Shown: one piece after another, positions 25,707-41,571 of the stretch
How positions within the stretch are numbered: the stretch's first letter is position 1
Layout: the number at the start of each line of letters is the position of its first letter
Origin: Pelomonas sp. Root1444
Lineage (GTDB): Bacteria > Pseudomonadota > Gammaproteobacteria > Burkholderiales > Burkholderiaceae_C
Direction: 5' to 3'
Assembly: GCF_001426885.1 (NCBI RefSeq)
Contig: NZ_LMFP01000033.1
Span: 62,263 to 126,262 of the forward strand
Length of the DNA stretch: 64,000 nucleotides
Program-made: the position numbers and the translations under genes
Notes under the pieces: generated by a model
What the model was told of the DNA's origin: nothing
The model's input: only the letters and a program-made list of their open reading frames with translations
The model's database searches: none

Positions 25707-26599
25707 TCGCACCGCCGACGGCCCTGGTGCTCGGGATCGTCGGGGTCGTCGGGGTCGCGCTGCTGGCCTGGGCTTGGTGGGGCCCGCCAGCGGGGGATGC
25801 CGTGGCGCCCCGCCGGGCCGCCGTGGTGGCGGCCGTGGTGACGGCCGCGCCGCAGCGCGTCGCGCCGGAGCCGCCGCCACGGCAGGCACCTGCCCCGCGC
25901 GTGATGCCGGCAGCCCCCTCGGCAGTCAGCCTGAACGACCTGCTCGCCGCGCCCGAGTCGCAGCTGCGCACCAGCCTGCATGCCGCGCTGGCCGCGCGCG
26001 CCCAAGGCGGGCGGCTCTATGCCCGCGCGCTGGCACGGCGCTGCGCCGACCTGGCCGGGCTGCAGATGGCCGCGCAGCCCGACGTCAACGACGCCCGCCA
26101 CCAGCGCGCCGCCACCCGCCAGGCGGCGCTGGCGGCGGGCTGCGGGCAGTTCGCGAACGCCGAATGGCTGGGCTTCGTCAATGTGGCCGCGGACGAGCCC
26201 GGCGGCGACCCGCTGCTGGCGGTGCAGCAGTCGGACCTGGACGACGCCGCTCTGCTTCAGGCGGTGTTCGCACGGCCCGACGCGCTGCTGCTCGACGAAC
26301 TCGGCGAGCGCCTGCTGCGCCGGCGCATCGGCGGCGAGGCCGTCCTCTACTTCGATGGCCAGCGCTTCGACAGCGAGACCGACGCCGCCCTCGCCCAGGC
26401 TGCGCTGCGCCTGCTGCCCTGCCAGTTCGGCCTCGCGTGCGACGAGCGCGACCCGGAGGTCTGGCTGGCCTGCCTGCGTGGCGATGGCTGCGCGGGCTCG
26501 CGCGCCGAGCAGCAGCCCGCCGCGGCGCAGGCGCTGGCCGCGCGCCTTGCGGCCGCCCTGCGCGGGCGCGAGCTGGGCCGCTTCCTGCCGCCATCCTGA
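25685..26599 (+). CDS. Hypothetical membrane-anchored protein
   Basis: A 304-residue protein of unknown function with a hydrophobic N-terminal anchor (LVLGIVGVVGVALLAWAWW), a Pro/Ala-rich linker to about residue 75 and a helical soluble domain with six to eight cysteines spaced through it (for example CQFGLACDERDPEVWLACL). The ATG at 25685 overlaps the GH43 gene by 22 nt; GTG 25703 is an alternative start with only a 4 nt overlap. The cysteines suggest periplasmic disulfides. No relation to arabinan degradation is evident. Confidence 0.65.
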   Translation: MAASGLVIAPPTALVLGIVGVVGVALLAWAWWGPPAGDAVAPRRAAVVAAVVTAAPQRVAPEPPPRQAPAPRVMPAAPSAVSLNDLLAAPESQLRTSLHAALAARAQGGRLYARALARRCADLAGLQMAAQPDVNDARHQRAATRQAALAAGCGQFANAEWLGFVNVAADEPGGDPLLAVQQSDLDDAALLQAVFARPDALLLDELGERLLRRRIGGEAVLYFDGQRFDSETDAALAQAALRLLPCQFGLACDERDPEVWLACLRGDGCAGSRAEQQPAAAQALAARLAAALRGRELGRFLPPS

Positions 26600-26648
26600 G
26601 GGTTGTGCGGGCTTGTGGCTGCAGTGCCGGCCGGTAAGCTCGGCGCCC

Positions 26649-27593
26649 ATGAAAACCACCCTCCTCCCGCTGGCGCTGGTCGGCGTGCTGTCCACCGCCA
26701 TCGCCGCGCCGCCCAAGCCCGCCGTCAAGCCTGCGCCCGCCAAGACCGCCCAGCAGATCCTGGCCGCCTCGCCCGCCAGCGACTGGCGCGACCTCGACGC
26801 CCAGAACACGCTGCTGATGGAACTTGCTGCGGGCCAGGTCGTCATCGAGCTGGCCCCGCGCTTCGCCCCCGCCCACGCGGCCAACATCCGCGCGCTGGCC
26901 CGCGGCGGCTACTGGGACGGCCTGGCCGTCCTGCGCGTGCAGGACAACTTCGTGACGCAATGGGGCGACCCCGACAGCGAGGACGCAGCCAAGGCGCGCC
27001 CGCTGCCCGCCGGCGCGCTGCCCAAGCTGCCGGCGGAGTTCTCCGTCCCCATCGACAACATCGGCAAGGCCGCCGGCTTCAACAAGCTGCCCGACGTGGA
27101 AGGCTGGGCACCGCGCACCGGCTTCGCCCAGGGCTTCGCGGTGGCGGCCGACCCGAAGCTGGGCAAGGCCTGGCTGGCGCATTGCTACGGCACGGTGGGC
27201 GCGGGCCGCAGCGACGCGGTCGACTCCAGCAACGGCACCGAGCTCTACGTCGTCATCGGCCAGGCGCCCCGCGGGCTGGACCTGAACATCACGCCGGTCG
27301 GCCGCGTGCTCAAGGGCATGGAACTGCTGTCCGCCCTGCCCCGCGGCGCGGCGGCGATGGGCTTCTACGACAAGCCCGAGCAGCGCACCGCCATCCAGCG
27401 CGTGCGCCTGCTGGCCGACGTGCCGCCGGCCGAGCGGCCCGCGCTGCAGGTGCTGCGCACCGAGTCCAGCACCTGGAACCAACTGCTCGACGCGCGCCGC
27501 TACCGCGGCGGCTGGTTCGTGCACAGCCCCGGCTACATCGACATCTGCAGCGCGACCGTGCCGACGCGCCCCACCCCTCAAGCGCCCAAGTAG
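26649..27593 (+). CDS. Periplasmic cyclophilin-type peptidyl-prolyl isomerase
   Basis: A 314-residue exported protein with a signal peptide ([21 protein letters not shown]). The core resembles cyclophilin: [30 protein letters not shown], then [13 protein letters not shown], and [20 protein letters not shown]. It is longer than simple PpiA (190), with inserted segments and a C-terminal extension ending in a Cys-containing tail ([11 protein letters not shown]). Several canonical active-site residues are hard to align, so catalytic activity is not certain. It converges on feoB with a 16 nt overlap. Confidence 0.82.
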   Translation: MKTTLLPLALVGVLSTAIAAPPKPAVKPAPAKTAQQILAASPASDWRDLDAQNTLLMELAAGQVVIELAPRFAPAHAANIRALARGGYWDGLAVLRVQDNFVTQWGDPDSEDAAKARPLPAGALPKLPAEFSVPIDNIGKAAGFNKLPDVEGWAPRTGFAQGFAVAADPKLGKAWLAHCYGTVGAGRSDAVDSSNGTELYVVIGQAPRGLDLNITPVGRVLKGMELLSALPRGAAAMGFYDKPEQRTAIQRVRLLADVPPAERPALQVLRTESSTWNQLLDARRYRGGWFVHSPGYIDICSATVPTRPTPQAPK

Positions 27594-29449
27594 AGCGCCA
27601 CGCGGTAGGTGATGAACGATGCCAGGTAGGCCAGGCCGAACAGGTAGGCCATCATGATCGCGGGCAGCTTGTAGCCGCCGGTCTCGCGCTTCACGGCGGC
27701 CAGCGTCGCGATGCACTGCGGCGCGAAGACGTACCAGGCCAGCAGCGACAGCGCGGTGGCCAGGCTCCAGGTCTGGGCGATCAGCGGCGCGAGCGCCTGG
27801 GCGGTGTCGTCGCCGGTGGCCGACAGCGCATAGACGGTGCCCAGCGCACTGACCGCGACTTCGCGCGCCGCCAGGCCCGGCACCAGCGCCAGGCTGATCT
27901 GCCAGTTGAAGCCGATGGGCTCGAAGATCTTGGCCAGGCCGGCGCCCAGGTAGCCGGCGATGCTGTACTGGATGGGCGCTCCCGTGGCGCCTGCCGGCGG
28001 CGCCGGGAAGCTGGACAGCAGCCACAACGCCAGCGTCAACAGCAGGATGATGCCGCCCACGCGCTGGATGAAGATCATGGCGCGCTGCCACAGCCCGATG
28101 GCGATGGAGCGCGGGTGCGGCCAGTGGTAGCTGGGCAGCTCCATCATCAGCGGCCGCACCAGCCTGCCGGTGCTGGTGAAGCGCTTGAGCACCCAGGCCA
28201 CCGCCATCGCGCCGAGGATGCCGGCGACATACAGGCCGAACAACACCAGGCCCTGCAGTTCGAAACCGCCGATATCGCGGTTGGGAATGAAGGCGCCGAT
28301 CAGCAGCGCGTACACCGGCAGCCGCGCCGAGCAGGTCATCAGCGGCGCGATCATGATGGTGACGAGCCGGTCGCGCGGGTTGGCGATGGAGCGCGTGGCC
28401 ATGATGCCGGGGATGGCGCAGGCGAAGCTCGACAGCAGCGGGATGAAGCTGCGCCCCGACAGGCCCACGCTGCCCATCAGCCGGTCCAGCAGCAGCGCCG
28501 CGCGCGGCAGGTAGCCCGACTCCTCCAGCACCAGGATGAAGAAGAACAGGATCAGGATCTGCGGCAGGAACACCAGCACGCCGCCGGCACCCGCAATGAC
28601 GCCGTCGACGATGAGGCTGTGGAACCAGCCTTCGGGCAGCACCTTGCCGACCTGCTGGCCCAGCCAGGCCATGCCGCCCTCAATGAGCTGCATGGGCGCC
28701 TCGGCCCACGAGAACACCGCCTGGAACAGCAGGAACAGCAGCACCGCCAGGATGACCGAACCCGCCACCGGGTGCAGCAGCACGCGGTCGACGCGGTCGC
28801 TGGGCAGCGTGGGCAGCTCCTGGTCGAGGCGCAGCGCGCGCAGCCAGGTCTTGACGGTGACGTGGTCGTCGACCTGCTGCTCCCCCGACATGGCCGGCGG
28901 CGCAGCCTCCCAGACCTCGGGCCTGTCCAGCATCGCGCGCAGTTCGTCCAGGCCTTCGCGGTGGATGGCCACGGTGCGCACGACCGGCAGGCCCAGCTGG
29001 GCGCTCAACGCCGCGGGGTCGACGACGAGGCCGCGGCGGGCGGCCAGGTCGGCCATGTTGAGCGCCACCACCACCGGCAGGCCCAGCCGGCGCACCGCCA
29101 GCAGCAGGCGCAGGTTGCGGCGCAGGTTGGTGGCGTCCAGCACGCAGACGACCAGGTCGGGCCGCTTCTCACCCTTGGCACGGCCGGCCAGCACGTCGCA
29201 GGTGACGCGCTCGTCCGGCGAGCGCGGATGCAGGCTGTAGGTGCCCGGCAGGTCCAGCAGGCGCAGTGTCTTGCCGGCGGCTGAAATGAGGCGCCCCTCC
29301 TTGCGCTCGACGGTGACGCCGGCGTAGTTGGCGACCTTCTGGTGGCTGCCCGTCAGGCCGTTGAAGAGGGCCGTCTTGCCGCAGTTGGGATTGCCGACGA
29401 GCGCAACCAGCTTGCCGCCGCGGTGGACGTGGACGACCGACTCAGCCAT
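27578..29449 (-). CDS. feoB: Ferrous iron transport protein B
   Basis: Inner-membrane Fe(II) transporter with an N-terminal GTPase. The 623-residue protein has G1 GNPNCGKTALFN, G3 DLPGTYSL and G4 NMAD in the first 170 residues, then two Gate-type membrane domains with 8 or more helices (FVFLPQILILFFFILVLEES and related segments). It is shorter than E. coli FeoB (773), the usual betaproteobacterial size. ATG 29449 overlaps feoA by 8 nt; GTG 29455 is an alternative. Expression should follow the Fur box upstream of feoA. Confidence 0.95.
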   Translation of the reverse strand: MAESVVHVHRGGKLVALVGNPNCGKTALFNGLTGSHQKVANYAGVTVERKEGRLISAAGKTLRLLDLPGTYSLHPRSPDERVTCDVLAGRAKGEKRPDLVVCVLDATNLRRNLRLLLAVRRLGLPVVVALNMADLAARRGLVVDPAALSAQLGLPVVRTVAIHREGLDELRAMLDRPEVWEAAPPAMSGEQQVDDHVTVKTWLRALRLDQELPTLPSDRVDRVLLHPVAGSVILAVLLFLLFQAVFSWAEAPMQLIEGGMAWLGQQVGKVLPEGWFHSLIVDGVIAGAGGVLVFLPQILILFFFILVLEESGYLPRAALLLDRLMGSVGLSGRSFIPLLSSFACAIPGIMATRSIANPRDRLVTIMIAPLMTCSARLPVYALLIGAFIPNRDIGGFELQGLVLFGLYVAGILGAMAVAWVLKRFTSTGRLVRPLMMELPSYHWPHPRSIAIGLWQRAMIFIQRVGGIILLLTLALWLLSSFPAPPAGATGAPIQYSIAGYLGAGLAKIFEPIGFNWQISLALVPGLAAREVAVSALGTVYALSATGDDTAQALAPLIAQTWSLATALSLLAWYVFAPQCIATLAAVKRETGGYKLPAIMMAYLFGLAYLASFITYRVALYLGA

Positions 29450-29705
29450 GGGCACGCGGCGTCACGGCGATGCATTCCGCCTCGGCATGGCGCAGCGCGA
29501 ACGTCGACTGCCCGACGCGCACGACCAGGTTGCCCGTGCGCTCGGCGCCACGGCGCAGCACGCGCACCGCCTCGCCCGGCAGGAAGCCGAGGTCGGACAG
29601 CCAGGACGCCCACTCCGGCGAGTGCGCGGGCGCGCTGACCTGCTGGACGGTCAGCGCCTGCCCGGCGGGGGCGGCGGCGAGGCTGGAAGGCAGCGGCTCG
29701 GACAT
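29442..29705 (-). CDS. feoA: Ferrous iron transport protein A
   Basis: Small SH3-like cytosolic partner of FeoB, 87 residues from ATG 29705. It contains SWLSDLGFLPGEAVRVLRRG and FALRHAEAECIAV, typical of FeoA. The frame continues to 29732, but that start would put the Fur box within a few bases of the first codon, so the inner ATG is preferred. feoA overlaps feoB and is the first gene of the operon. Confidence 0.93.
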   Translation of the reverse strand: MSEPLPSSLAAAPAGQALTVQQVSAPAHSPEWASWLSDLGFLPGEAVRVLRRGAERTGNLVVRVGQSTFALRHAEAECIAVTPRAHG

Positions 29706-29734
29706 GGGTGCGGGCTCGGCAGGCAAGCGCATTG

Positions 29735-29751
29735 ATGAGAATGATTCTCAT
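29735..29751 (-). promoter_or_regulatory. Fur box upstream of feoAB
   Basis: TGAGAATGATTCTCA (29736-29750) is a perfect 7-1-7 inverted repeat matching the Fur core, flanked by one more pair. On the minus strand it sits about 30 nt before the feoA start and adjoins TTACAAT (a possible -10), so Fe-Fur would block transcription when iron is sufficient. Confidence 0.9.
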
Positions 29752-29785
29752 TGTAAGCGAGCCCAACCCGTCGCTGCGCGAGCGG

Positions 29786-33576
<3,791 letters not shown>

Positions 33577-33580
<4 letters not shown>

Positions 33581-34824
33581 GGCGGGCCTCCCGGGCGCGC
33601 GACGATGGCGGCCCAGTGTGCGGTCGACCGGAACGCCGGCCAGACGGCAGGCTTGACGGGGCGCGAGGCCTGCCAGACTTCGCCAAGCTGGCCATCGGGC
33701 TTCACGTGGGCGATGCGCAGCTGGCGCCACAGGTGGCGCGTCTGCGCATCCACCGCCGCGTAGCCGTGCGGCGCGTCGACGCTCTGCTGCACGACGTTGG
33801 CGTTGACCACGTCAGTCTGCACGCTGCCCACCTCCCGCACCGCCGCCGCCCACAGCCGCACCGCCACGTAGGCCGACACGGCCGGGTCGCTGGCCTGGGC
33901 GGCCTCGCCCTGGCTGGCGCGCAGCCGCGCGAGAAAGGCCGCGTTGGCCGCGCCGGGCAGCGACTGCAGATAGCTCCAGGCCGTGAAGTGACGCCCCAGC
34001 CGGCCGCCGCCATAGGCGCGCATCTCGGGCTCGGCCGCCGTGAAGGACAGCAGCGGCAGATCGGCCAGCCCGGCGGCGACCAAGGCATCGAACAAGGCGC
34101 CGTTGCTGTCGCCGCTGACGGTGCTGAGGACGAGGTCGGGCCGCAGTGCCTGCAGGTCGGCGATGGCGGCACCCACGTCGAGCGAGTCCAGCGGCAGGTA
34201 GCGCTCGCCCAGCACACGGCCGCCGCCCAGCTGGATGAACTCTCGCAGCATGGCGTTGACGCGGCGCGGGAACGGGCCGTCCGAGCCGATGAGGTAGACA
34301 TGCCGGCCGAAGCCGCTCATGGCCCAGTCGGTCGCCGGCAGCACGTGCTGGTTGGGGATGGGGCCGGTGTAGATGACGTTCGGGGAGCGCTCCATGCCCT
34401 CGTGGGCGAGCGGGTAGAACAGCAGGTGGCGCCGCGCCTCGACGACCGGCCGCACCGCCTGGCGGCAGGCCGACGTCCAGCAGCCGAACAGCGCGACGGC
34501 GCCGTGTTCGTCGATCAACCGCGCGGCCGCCGCGGCGGCCACCGCGGGGTCGGAGCGCGTGTCCTCGATGCGCAGCTCGACGCGCCGGCCCAGCAGCCCA
34601 CCGGCACTGTTGATCTCCTCGACGGCCAGCTGGACGGCCGCCACCAGCGCGCGCCCGCTTGTCCCCATCGGGCCGGTCAATGCCTGCAGCTGGCCGATGA
34701 CGATGGGACCATGTTCCGCGCCGGAGGCCGGCTTGCGCCACAGGTAGGCGCCCAGCGCGAGCGCGGACAGCAGGATCAGCCCACCGAGCAGCGCGAGCCG
34801 GGCACGCATCTGGGCCTGCCTCAA
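33577..34824 (-). CDS. UrtA/AmiC-like periplasmic substrate-binding protein, no permease nearby
   Basis: A 415-residue type I periplasmic binding protein. An N-terminal signal/anchor helix ([20 protein letters not shown]) is followed by [38 protein letters not shown] and [19 protein letters not shown], which place it in the urea/short-chain amide/branched amino acid subgroup. The ABC genes that normally accompany UrtA are absent. Instead it overlaps the kinase genes on both sides by 4 nt, so it probably delivers a ligand signal to the Cache-type kinase. The ligand (urea, amide or amino acid) cannot be told. Lacking a lipobox, it may stay anchored by its N-terminal helix. Confidence 0.85.
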
Positions 34825-35987
34825 GCCGTCGCGCGCCGCGCCTCGGGCGAGATCAGCGGCAGCGTCAGCCGCACCGTCGTGCCCACGCCCGGCGTGGACT
34901 CGACCTGGAGCTGGCCACCGAGCGCGAACGTGACGAGGTTGCGCACGATGTAGAGACCCGGCTCGCCGCGGTTGGGGCCGAAGCGCGTCGAGAAGAACGG
35001 GTCGAAGACCCGGCCCAGCATGCCCGGCGGGATGCCGACGCCGTGGTCCTGCACGGCGATGGTGAGCTGGTCGGTGCCCAGCGGCCGCACACGGATGTGG
35101 ACCTCGCCGCCGCTCTCGCGGTAGGCATGCTTGACGGCGTTCTGCATCAGGGTCGACAGCACCTTGGCGAGCGCGCCGCGGAAGCTCAGCAGGTGCAGGT
35201 CGTCGCCGGCGTCCAGCTCGCAGTGCACCTGGTGCGCCGCGAGCGCGCCTGCCAGCCCGGCCACCACCTCGTGGATCAGCTCCAGCAGCGAGAAGCTGCG
35301 GCGCTGGTCGCCGAAGTTGTCGGCCGTGGACTGCAGGAAGGAGTCGACCACCGACAGCGTGCGCTGCAGGTTGGACAGCACCAGGCCGACGCCCTCCTCG
35401 CTGACGCGCAGGTGCCGGTCCAGGTCGCTGCGCTTGAGGCTGCCGGCCTGCACCAGCGCGCGCAGCTGGGCCAGGTCGTCCTGCAGCGTGCAGGCCGAGA
35501 TCAGCGCGTTGCCCAGCGGCGAGGACAGCTCCTGTGCGATGCCTGAAATGGTGCGGCCGACCGAGGCCAGCTTGTCGCGCTGGAAGAGTTCGATCTGCGA
35601 GCGCGCGAAGCTCTCGGAAGCCAGCTTGAGCGCCAGCTGCGTGCGCACCCGCGCCTTGACGACGACGTCGACGAAGGGCTTGGGGATGTAGTCCACCGCG
35701 CCATGGCCGAAGCCCTGCGCCTCGTCGGCGGCGCTGCCCTGCACGGTCACGAAGATGACGGGAATGCCGCGCGTGCGCGGATCGGCCTTGAGCCGGTCGC
35801 AGACTTCATAGCCGCTCATCTCGGGCATCAGCACGTCGAGCAGGATGAGGTCGGGCAGCTGCTGGCTGCAAAAGGCCAGCGCCTCGGCGCCGCTGGTGGC
35901 CATCGAGACTTCGCATTCGTCCACCAGCAGTTGGTAGAGCGCATGGATGTTGCTCGGCTGGTCGTCGACAACGAGGATGAGCGGCAT
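34821..35987 (-). CDS. Receiver-histidine kinase-like protein lacking the phospho-acceptor histidine
   Basis: A 388-residue soluble protein from ATG 35987. Residues ~3-120 are a receiver (VVDDQPSNIHAL, D51 in LILLDVLMPEM, YIPKPF). Residues ~145-385 form a kinase module, but the H-box reads GRTISGIAQELSSPLG: the normally invariant histidine (as in AHEINNPLG) is Q152. The N-box (QNAVKHA), G1 (DHGVGIPPG) and G2 (GEPGLYIV) remain, so ATP may still be bound. It cannot autophosphorylate at the usual site. It is the first gene of the three-gene minus-strand operon and overlaps the binding protein by 4 nt. A longer frame upstream runs antisense to the next kinase and was rejected. Confidence 0.9.
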   Translation of the reverse strand: MPLILVVDDQPSNIHALYQLLVDECEVSMATSGAEALAFCSQQLPDLILLDVLMPEMSGYEVCDRLKADPRTRGIPVIFVTVQGSAADEAQGFGHGAVDYIPKPFVDVVVKARVRTQLALKLASESFARSQIELFQRDKLASVGRTISGIAQELSSPLGNALISACTLQDDLAQLRALVQAGSLKRSDLDRHLRVSEEGVGLVLSNLQRTLSVVDSFLQSTADNFGDQRRSFSLLELIHEVVAGLAGALAAHQVHCELDAGDDLHLLSFRGALAKVLSTLMQNAVKHAYRESGGEVHIRVRPLGTDQLTIAVQDHGVGIPPGMLGRVFDPFFSTRFGPNRGEPGLYIVRNLVTFALGGQLQVESTPGVGTTVRLTLPLISPEARRATA

Positions 35988-36114
35988 GGCGGACCAGAAT
36001 AACCCGCGGTCCCCGCTGACGCGCAGGCGCCCGGCCCGGGGCTTTCCCCAGGCCTCGAACGTGCATTCCGTCGCACATTTGATGCCTGGCGGCCACCCAT
36101 AATCGGCCGGCTTC
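35988..36114. promoter_or_regulatory. Shared divergent promoter region of the two signalling operons
   Basis: This 127 bp stretch separates the minus-strand and plus-strand signalling operons and contains no gene. CATAAT at 36098-36103 ends 11 nt before ATG 36115 (plus strand). On the minus strand TATTCT lies about 10 nt before ATG 35987. Neither start has a good Shine-Dalgarno sequence, suggesting very short leaders on both sides and joint control. Confidence 0.5.
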
Positions 36115-38429
36115 ATGCGACCGCCCATGCCCCCGCGCACGCTCACGCTCGCACTCCTCTGGCTGGCCATGGCGGCGCTGTCGGCGCTGCTGGCCCTGCT
36201 CCTGAGCCTGCGCGCCGGCGCCGGCGGCGCAATCGACGCCGCGCTGGCCCTCAACCTGCTGCTGCTGCCCCTGCCGGCGCTGTGCGCGCTCGCGCTGCGC
36301 CGCCGCACGAAGTCGGCCCACCAGGCCGCCACCGAAGCCAAGACGCGCTTCCTGGCGCAGATCAGCCACGAGATCCGCACGCCCATGAACGCCATCATGG
36401 GCATGACCCAGCTGGCCCTGCAGACGCCGCTGACGACCGAGCAGCGCGACCTGCTGACCAAGGCCGACGCCGCGTCACGCACGCTGCTGGGGCTCATCGA
36501 CGACGCGCTGGATGTCGCCAAGATCGAGGCCGGCCACATGCAGATGGCGTCGCAGCCGCTGCAGTTGGAGGAGGTCGTCGCGCATGCCGTCGAGCGGGTG
36601 CGGCCGCTGCATGCCAACCCGGCCGTCGCGCTGGTCTGCGACTGGGCCGACGCCAGCCTGCTCGACGGGCGCGGCAGGCTGCTGGGCGATGCGCTGCGCC
36701 TGCAGCAGGTGCTCGTCAACCTGCTGTCCAACGCCCTCAAGTTCACGCCCGCCGGCCAGGTGCTGCTGCGCCTGGCGGCCGCGCCGACCGACACGCAGGG
36801 CCGCGTGCCGCTGCTGCTCACCGTGCAGGACAGCGGCGTCGGCATGGGCGCCGAGCAACTGGCCGGGCTGTTTCGCGAGTTCACGCCGGGCGACGCCACC
36901 ATCCCGCGCCGCCATGGCGACCCGGGCCTGGGGCTGGCCATCACGCGCCGCCTCGTCGAGCTGATGGGCGGCAGCCTGGAGGTGCAGAGCCAGCCCGGGC
37001 ACGGCACCAGCTTCGAGATCCGGCTTGCGCTGCCCGTCGATGCCGCCGCGGCCCCGGCCCCGGCCGCGCTGAAGCCCCGGCCGCTGCTGCTCGCCGACGC
37101 CCACCCCGCCAGCCGCGAAGCGACGCTGGCGCTGCTGCGCCACCTGGGCCTGGGCGAGCACCTGGCCGCCAGCGCCGATGTCGCGAGCATGCTGGGCGCG
37201 CTGGCCACCGCGCGCGAGGCCGGCCGCCCTTTCGACTGGCTGCTGCTCGACTGGCATCTCCCCGGCCCCGGCCCGACGGGCGCGGAGCTGCTGGCCCGGC
37301 TGCGCCGCGACCACCCCGCGCTGCGCGTCGCCGTGCTGGGCCCGTCGGGGCAGGACGACGGCTCGGCCCAGGCGCGGGCCTTCGGCGCGCGCGCCGTCTG
37401 CCCCCGGCCGCCGCTGCCGGGCGAGCTGCGCCGCCTGCTCGGCGAATCGGCCGGCGGGCGGGCCGCGACCGTCGACACCCAGTCGCTGGCCGGCCTGCGC
37501 GTGCTGCTGGTGGAGGACCATCCCATCAACCAGGAGATCGCCCTGCGCCTGCTGAGCAGCCGGGGTGCCGTCGTCGACGTGGCCGGCAACGGCCAGGAAG
37601 GGCTGGACAAGCTGCTGGCCGCCGGTCCCGGCGCCTACGACCTGGTGCTGATGGACCTGCAGATGCCGGTGCTGGACGGCTTGAGTGCCACGCGGCGCCT
37701 GCGCGAGCTGCCGGGCTTCGAGACCTTGCCCGTGCTGGCCATGACGGCCCACGCGCTGGCCGAGGAGCGCGCCCAATGCCTGGCTGCGGGCATGCAGGGC
37801 CACATTCCCAAGCCTCTGGACGTCGCGCGCCTGGTGCGCGAACTGCAGCACTACCGCCCGCCACCGGCGCCCGCCCCGGCCCAACCGGTGCTGGACATCG
37901 GCGCCGGGCTGCGCCAGTTCGACGGCCAGGCGGCGCTGTACCGCCGTACGCTGCAGGGCTTCGCCGATCAGTACGCCGGCGGGCTGGCGGCCTGGCCGGG
38001 CTGGCTGGCGAACGGCGAATGGGCCGAGCTGCGCCGCGCCGCGCACACATTGCAAGGCCTGGCCGCGACGCTGGGCGCGCGGTCGCTGCACCGCATGGCG
38101 CTGGCGCTGGAGCACAGCGCCGCCGCCAGCGACGCCGCCGCGGCGGGCGGTCAGCTGGCCCGTGTCGACGCGGCGCTGGCGACGCTGCTGAGTGAGATCC
38201 GCGAGGCGCTGTCCCGGCCCGCCACCGACGAGGCGCCCACGGCGCAGGGCGCTGGCGACCTCGCCGACCTGCGCCAGCTGCTGAGCCAGAGCGACAGCCG
38301 GGCGCTGGACTGGTGGCAGGCCCATGGCCGGCACGCCGCGCTGGATGCGGCGACGCGGCAGCGCGTCGAGCAGGCGCTGGCGGCGCTGGATTTCGACGCC
38401 GCCGTCCTCGCGCTGAAGGGCGGTGACTG

Positions 38430-38430
<1 letters not shown>
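36115..38430 (+). CDS. Hybrid histidine kinase with pseudo-receiver, receiver and HPt
   Basis: A 771-residue protein: two N-terminal membrane helices with almost no periplasmic loop (~residues 9-60), HisKA with H85 ([10 protein letters not shown]), HATPase (~190-310), a first receiver, a second receiver with D514 (VLLVEDHP..LVLMDLQMP) and an HPt with H644 (AHTLQGLAATLG). The first receiver keeps D379 but has only one acidic residue in its pocket (LLLADAHP) and CPRPP where KP is expected, so it is degenerate. A tail (~720-771) resembles the end of the next protein. It overlaps the next gene by one base. Confidence 0.93.
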
Positions 38431-40441
<2,011 letters not shown>

Positions 40442-40445
<4 letters not shown>

Positions 40446-41548
40446 CGCCACCCGAAATCTTCGCCGTGTCACCCCAGGCCACCGTCCTCGTCGTCGACGA
40501 CACGCCGGCCAACCTCACGCTGCTGGCCCAGGTGCTCAAGCCCCACTACCGGGTGCAGCTGGCTGTCAGCGGCGCCAAGGCGCTGGAGATCTGCCGCCGC
40601 CAGCCGCCCGACCTGATCGTGCTCGACGTGATGATGCCGGAGCTGGACGGCTACGAGGTCTGCCGCCAGCTCAAGGCCGCCCCGGCGACGCGCCGCGTGC
40701 CGGTGATTTTCCTGACCGCGCTGACGCGCACCGAGGACGAGAGCGCCGGCTTCGAGGTCGGCGGCGCCGATTTCATCCACAAGCCGTTCAACCCCGCCAC
40801 CGTGCTGGCGCGCGTGCAAACCCACCTGCAGCTCAAGCTGGCCGAGGACCACCTGCTGCGCCACAACGCGCAGCTCAGCGGCGAGCTGGAGGCGCGTCGG
40901 CGCGAAGTGGAACGCCTGCGCGACACGACGCTGTTCGTGATGGTGAGCCTGGCCGAGTTCCGCGACGCCGACACCGGCAACCACATCCAGCGCACGCAGG
41001 AGTACGTGCGCACGCTGGCGCGCTGGATCGCCGCCCAGCCTGACGGCCCCGTCGAGCTGACCGAGGCGGCCATCGACGAGCTGGCCAAGGCGGCGCCGCT
41101 GCACGACATCGGCAAGGTGGCCATCCCCGACGGCATCCTGCTCAAGCCGGGCAAGCTGACGCAGGAGGAGTGGATCATCATGAAGACGCATGCCGAGCAG
41201 GGCGGCGACCTGCTGCAGCGCGCCATCGACAAGCTCGGCGACGACGCCGGCCTGATGCTGACCTACGGCAAGCAGATCGCCCGCCACCACCACGAGAAGT
41301 GGGACGGCAGCGGCTATCCCGACGGCCTGACGGGCCACGCCATCCCGCTGTCGGCCCGGCTGATGGCTGTCGCCGATGTCTATGACGCGCTGATCAGCGT
41401 GCGGCCCTACAAGACGGCCATGAGCCACGACGAGGCGCTGGCCTTCATCCGCAACGGCAGCGGCAGCCACTTCGACCCGCGCGTGGTCGAGGCGCTGGAC
41501 GCCTGCCTGGACGAGGTGCGCGGCATCGCCTCCCGCTGGGCAGATTGA
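40442..41548 (+). CDS. RpfG-type response regulator with HD-GYP c-di-GMP phosphodiesterase
   Basis: A 368-residue two-domain regulator. Residues ~15-130 are a canonical receiver (VLVVDDTP, D62, IHKPF). After a helical linker, residues ~165-365 form an HD-GYP domain with H221-D222 ([11 protein letters not shown]), the later [15 protein letters not shown] and VADVYDAL, so the metal-binding and GYP residues are intact. The protein should hydrolyse c-di-GMP when phosphorylated. ATG 40442 overlaps the upstream kinase stop by 4 nt; upstream in-frame codons are shadow sequence. It is the only obvious output of the signalling cluster. Confidence 0.95.
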
Positions 41549-41554
41549 GGCGCC

Positions 41555-41560
41555 GATAAT
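41555..41560 (+). promoter_or_regulatory. -10-like GATAAT before trhO
   Basis: GATAAT ends 11 nt before ATG 41572, with no Shine-Dalgarno sequence between. The downstream CCGCCG resembles sequences following the other -10-like elements in the window. It implies a very short or absent leader. Confidence 0.45.
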
Positions 41561-41571
41561 CCGCCGCTGCT

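Noticed and set aside
26178-28091. A 637-residue minus-strand frame overlapping the membrane protein, the cyclophilin and part of feoB
   Set aside because: It overlaps three well-supported genes in other frames and shows only low-complexity composition.
33581-33730. Longer N-terminus of the large hybrid kinase back to 33730
   Set aside because: The extra residues are Arg/Pro/Ala-rich and overlap the binding protein gene in another frame. GTG 33580 with the GTGA overlap fits the spacing used between the other genes of this operon.
36000-37610. N-terminal extension of the minus-strand receiver protein
   Set aside because: The frame stays open but is Ser/Arg-rich, antisense to the plus-strand kinase, and the receiver domain begins cleanly at ATG 35987.
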